Shown one piece after another: positions 6,253 to 7,442 of a stretch of DNA of 7,442 bases. The notes beneath the pieces were generated by a model that saw nothing but the letters and a program-made list of their open reading frames with translations, was not told where the DNA came from and did not search any database. Each line of letters starts with the position of its first letter. Position 1 is the first letter of the stretch. The translations under genes and the position numbers were made by a program. The stretch lies in contig JAUIEM010000443.1 in assembly GCA_030428695.1 (NCBI GenBank), positions 1-7,442 on the forward strand, in the 5' to 3' direction. The stretch comes from a bacterium (GTDB taxonomy: Bacteria; Planctomycetota; J058; JAJDCP01).

Positions 6253-7218
6253 CTACGCGTCCGCCTTCACCGCCTCGTCGCGGATGAAGCGGCCGAGCCA
6301 GCCGACGATCGCCTCGTCGGAGACCAGCTTCTGCAGCAGCGGCGCGACCTGGCTGTGGTACTCGTCGCGCCAGGCCTTGCCGATGCCCCACTTCTCCATC
6401 AGCTCTGCGGGCGTCTTGTCGCCGTGCCTGGTGTACAGGTCGGACAGGCGCTCGTCCCAGACCTTCTGGCGCGCGGGTTCGGTGAACTCTTTGCGCAGGC
6501 CCGTCCAGATCCGCTCGCGCCAGGTCGACAGGCGGCTGTCGTCGACGTCCTTGGCCAGGCTGGAGACCGGCGTGTTGAGCAGTTTTTTGGTCAGGGCGAC
6601 CCGCATCTCGCGGAACATCTTGCGGTTCGCCGACGACAGCACGAAGTCGGCGGCGCGCCGCGTCGCGACCTTGGAGAAGCCGGTCAGGAAGACCTTGAGC
6701 TGGCGGTCGACCGCGGTCTCGAAGTTGCTGGTGACATTGCCGAGCAGGCCGGAGGAGAAGCGGCTGGCGAAGGGGATGTTCGACAGCGCGTCCTTCAGGA
6801 CTTTGCGCAGGGGGTTCATCTTGTCGAAGAAGTCCTTGATGCCGCCGTAGAGGATCGAGCTGAGCAGCTCGGACATCGCTTGCTGTTCGAAAAACGCGCG
6901 GACGGCTTCCTCTTTCGGCTCCATCTCTGCCACACCGTCCACCAGCGCCTGGGTCACCTCCTCGCCGAGCAGCTCGGCGGGGGACTTGTCGAGGCCGCGG
7001 AGGTTCTTCCAGACCCGCTCCCAGGACTTCTCGAAGGGCTCCTTGAAGCGCTCGTCGAGCTTCTCGCCGTCGCGCAGCTCGGCGATCTTCTCGTCGAGCT
7101 CATCGCGGGGCAGGACCCGGTTCAGGGACTGGTGGTCGCTCCAGACCGCCGCATGATCGAGCAGCTCCTTGAGCGCCCCGCGGAACTTCTTCTGGGACAG
7201 CCGTTCTTCCCAGCCCAT
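6253..7218 (-). CDS. Cysteine-free helical protein with internal duplication, unknown function
   Basis: A 321-residue charged, helical protein; I recognise no named family. ATG 7218-7216 has AAGGAG (7229-7224) five bases upstream, so the start is firm. No signal peptide, long transmembrane helix or cysteine is present, so it is probably cytosolic or peripherally attached. Two segments look like copies of one module. Residues 58-84 (F-x-E-P, then W, then D-K-S-P-A-E-L-L) resemble 245-274 (F-T-E-P, then W, then D-K-T-P-A-E-L-M). Residues 106-129 align without gaps to 291-314, sharing V, E, L, I, K/R and D positions. The central part (about 150-220) contains a longer amphipathic helical stretch ending in KKLLNTPVSSLA. 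The gene converges on the preceding helical gene with only nine bases between stops, and has a sigma-70-like promoter candidate upstream. Probably monocistronic. Confidence 0.87.
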   Translation of the reverse strand: MGWEERLSQKKFRGALKELLDHAAVWSDHQSLNRVLPRDELDEKIAELRDGEKLDERFKEPFEKSWERVWKNLRGLDKSPAELLGEEVTQALVDGVAEMEPKEEAVRAFFEQQAMSELLSSILYGGIKDFFDKMNPLRKVLKDALSNIPFASRFSSGLLGNVTSNFETAVDRQLKVFLTGFSKVATRRAADFVLSSANRKMFREMRVALTKKLLNTPVSSLAKDVDDSRLSTWRERIWTGLRKEFTEPARQKVWDERLSDLYTRHGDKTPAELMEKWGIGKAWRDEYHSQVAPLLQKLVSDEAIVGWLGRFIRDEAVKADA

Positions 7219-7250
7219 GGTCTCTCCTTCCTCGTTGTGCGCTGTGTCAT

Positions 7251-7279
7251 CCTATACCGGAGCCACCGCCCGGCTCCAA
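7251..7279 (-). promoter_or_regulatory. Sigma-70-like promoter candidate for the minus-strand gene
   Basis: Read on the minus strand, TTGGAG (7279-7274) and TATAGG (7256-7251) are separated by 17 bases, about 32 bases before the start codon. The -35 is a weak match (3 of 6), the -10 better. Moderate support only. Confidence 0.4.
7259..7277. repeat. Inverted repeat inside the minus-strand promoter spacer
   Basis: GGAGCC (7259-7264) and GGCTCC (7272-7277) form a 6-7-6 inverted repeat that overlaps the -35 and spacer of the promoter candidate. It could be an operator, but six-base arms in GC-rich DNA also occur by chance. Confidence 0.3.
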
Positions 7280-7330
7280 GCATTAAATGGGTCCAGGCAG
7301 AGGGCTTTGGAAAAATCGCGGGCGCTGTTG

Positions 7331-7358
7331 TTGACGCGCTGCGCGCGCGCCGTTTAAT
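7331..7358 (+). promoter_or_regulatory. Sigma-70-like promoter candidate for the leuS-like gene
   Basis: TTGACG (7331-7336) and TTTAAT (7353-7358) match TTGACA and TATAAT at five of six bases each, with a 16-base spacer of almost pure GC. The AT-rich -10 stands out in this context. Predicted start near 7365 leaves a leader of about 40 bases, with GAAGGAG (7393-7399) before ATG 7405. Confidence 0.55.
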
Positions 7359-7404
7359 CACGCCTTCTGCCCCGGCAGCCGCCCCCTACCCTGAAGGAGC
7401 CCCC

Positions 7405-7442
7405 ATGCGCTACGACCACGACGCCATCGAGACCCGCTGGCA
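7405..7442 (+). CDS. leuS: Start of probable leucyl-tRNA synthetase (3' end outside window)
   Basis: Only twelve full codons are present, reading MRYDHDAIETRW, with a partial codon compatible with Gln. The pattern Y-D-x-x-A-I-E-x-R-W is the typical N-terminus of bacterial leucyl-tRNA synthetases, which charge tRNA-Leu in the cytosol. GAAGGAG ends five bases before the ATG, and a good sigma-70-like promoter precedes it. The fragment is too short to show the HIGH or KMSKS motifs, so the call rests on the N-terminal pattern alone. Confidence 0.65.
   Translation, partial: MRYDHDAIETRW

Noticed and set aside
6230..6850. Plus-strand frame opposite the minus-strand helical gene
   Set aside because: Ser/Arg-rich product without motifs, and the opposite strand has a strong ribosome binding site and an internal repeat.

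Overview
This is a very GC-rich window (third codon positions are almost all G or C) from what looks like a Gram-negative bacterium with a large signalling repertoire. A PP2C/SpoIIE-type phosphatase, a Hanks-type kinase homologue, a VIT/von Willebrand A secreted protein and two sigma-54-like promoters together would fit Myxococcota, Planctomycetota or a related lineage. No single gene settles the phylum, so this is inference. I see no mobile element, CRISPR array, tRNA or rRNA.

Region 1 (2-2601, + strand) is a tightly packed four-gene run. It holds the C-terminal end of a SpoIIE/PP2C-like phosphatase, a degenerate Ser/Thr kinase homologue lacking the beta-3 lysine, an NAD-type isocitrate dehydrogenase and a stand-alone histidine phosphotransfer (HPt) protein. 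Gaps between genes are 0-7 bases, so they are probably co-transcribed. A TCA-cycle enzyme enclosed by three phospho-signalling genes is the most unusual gene-order feature here.

Region 2 (2602-4864, + strand) starts with a strong -24/-12 promoter candidate just after the HPt stop codon. It is followed by a 718-residue exported VIT + vWA protein with an intact MIDAS metal site. Region 3 (4865-6243, + strand) has a 188-base intergenic stretch containing a perfect 9-1-9 palindrome and, about 100 bases further on, a second -24/-12 promoter candidate. These precede a 396-residue helix-rich protein of unknown function. The palindrome lies where an enhancer-binding activator would be expected.

Region 4 (6253-7218, - strand) encodes a 321-residue cysteine-free helical protein of unknown function, convergent with the previous gene. 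It appears to contain an internal duplication of about 75 residues. Region 5 (7219-7442) is a divergent intergenic region with a sigma-70-like promoter in each direction, leading right to the first codons of a probable leucyl-tRNA synthetase.

The candidate system is a possibly sigma-54-controlled pair of envelope/unknown-function genes beside a phosphatase-pseudokinase-IDH-HPt cluster. The promoter and domain calls rest on visible motifs. Any functional link between the two regions is inference.
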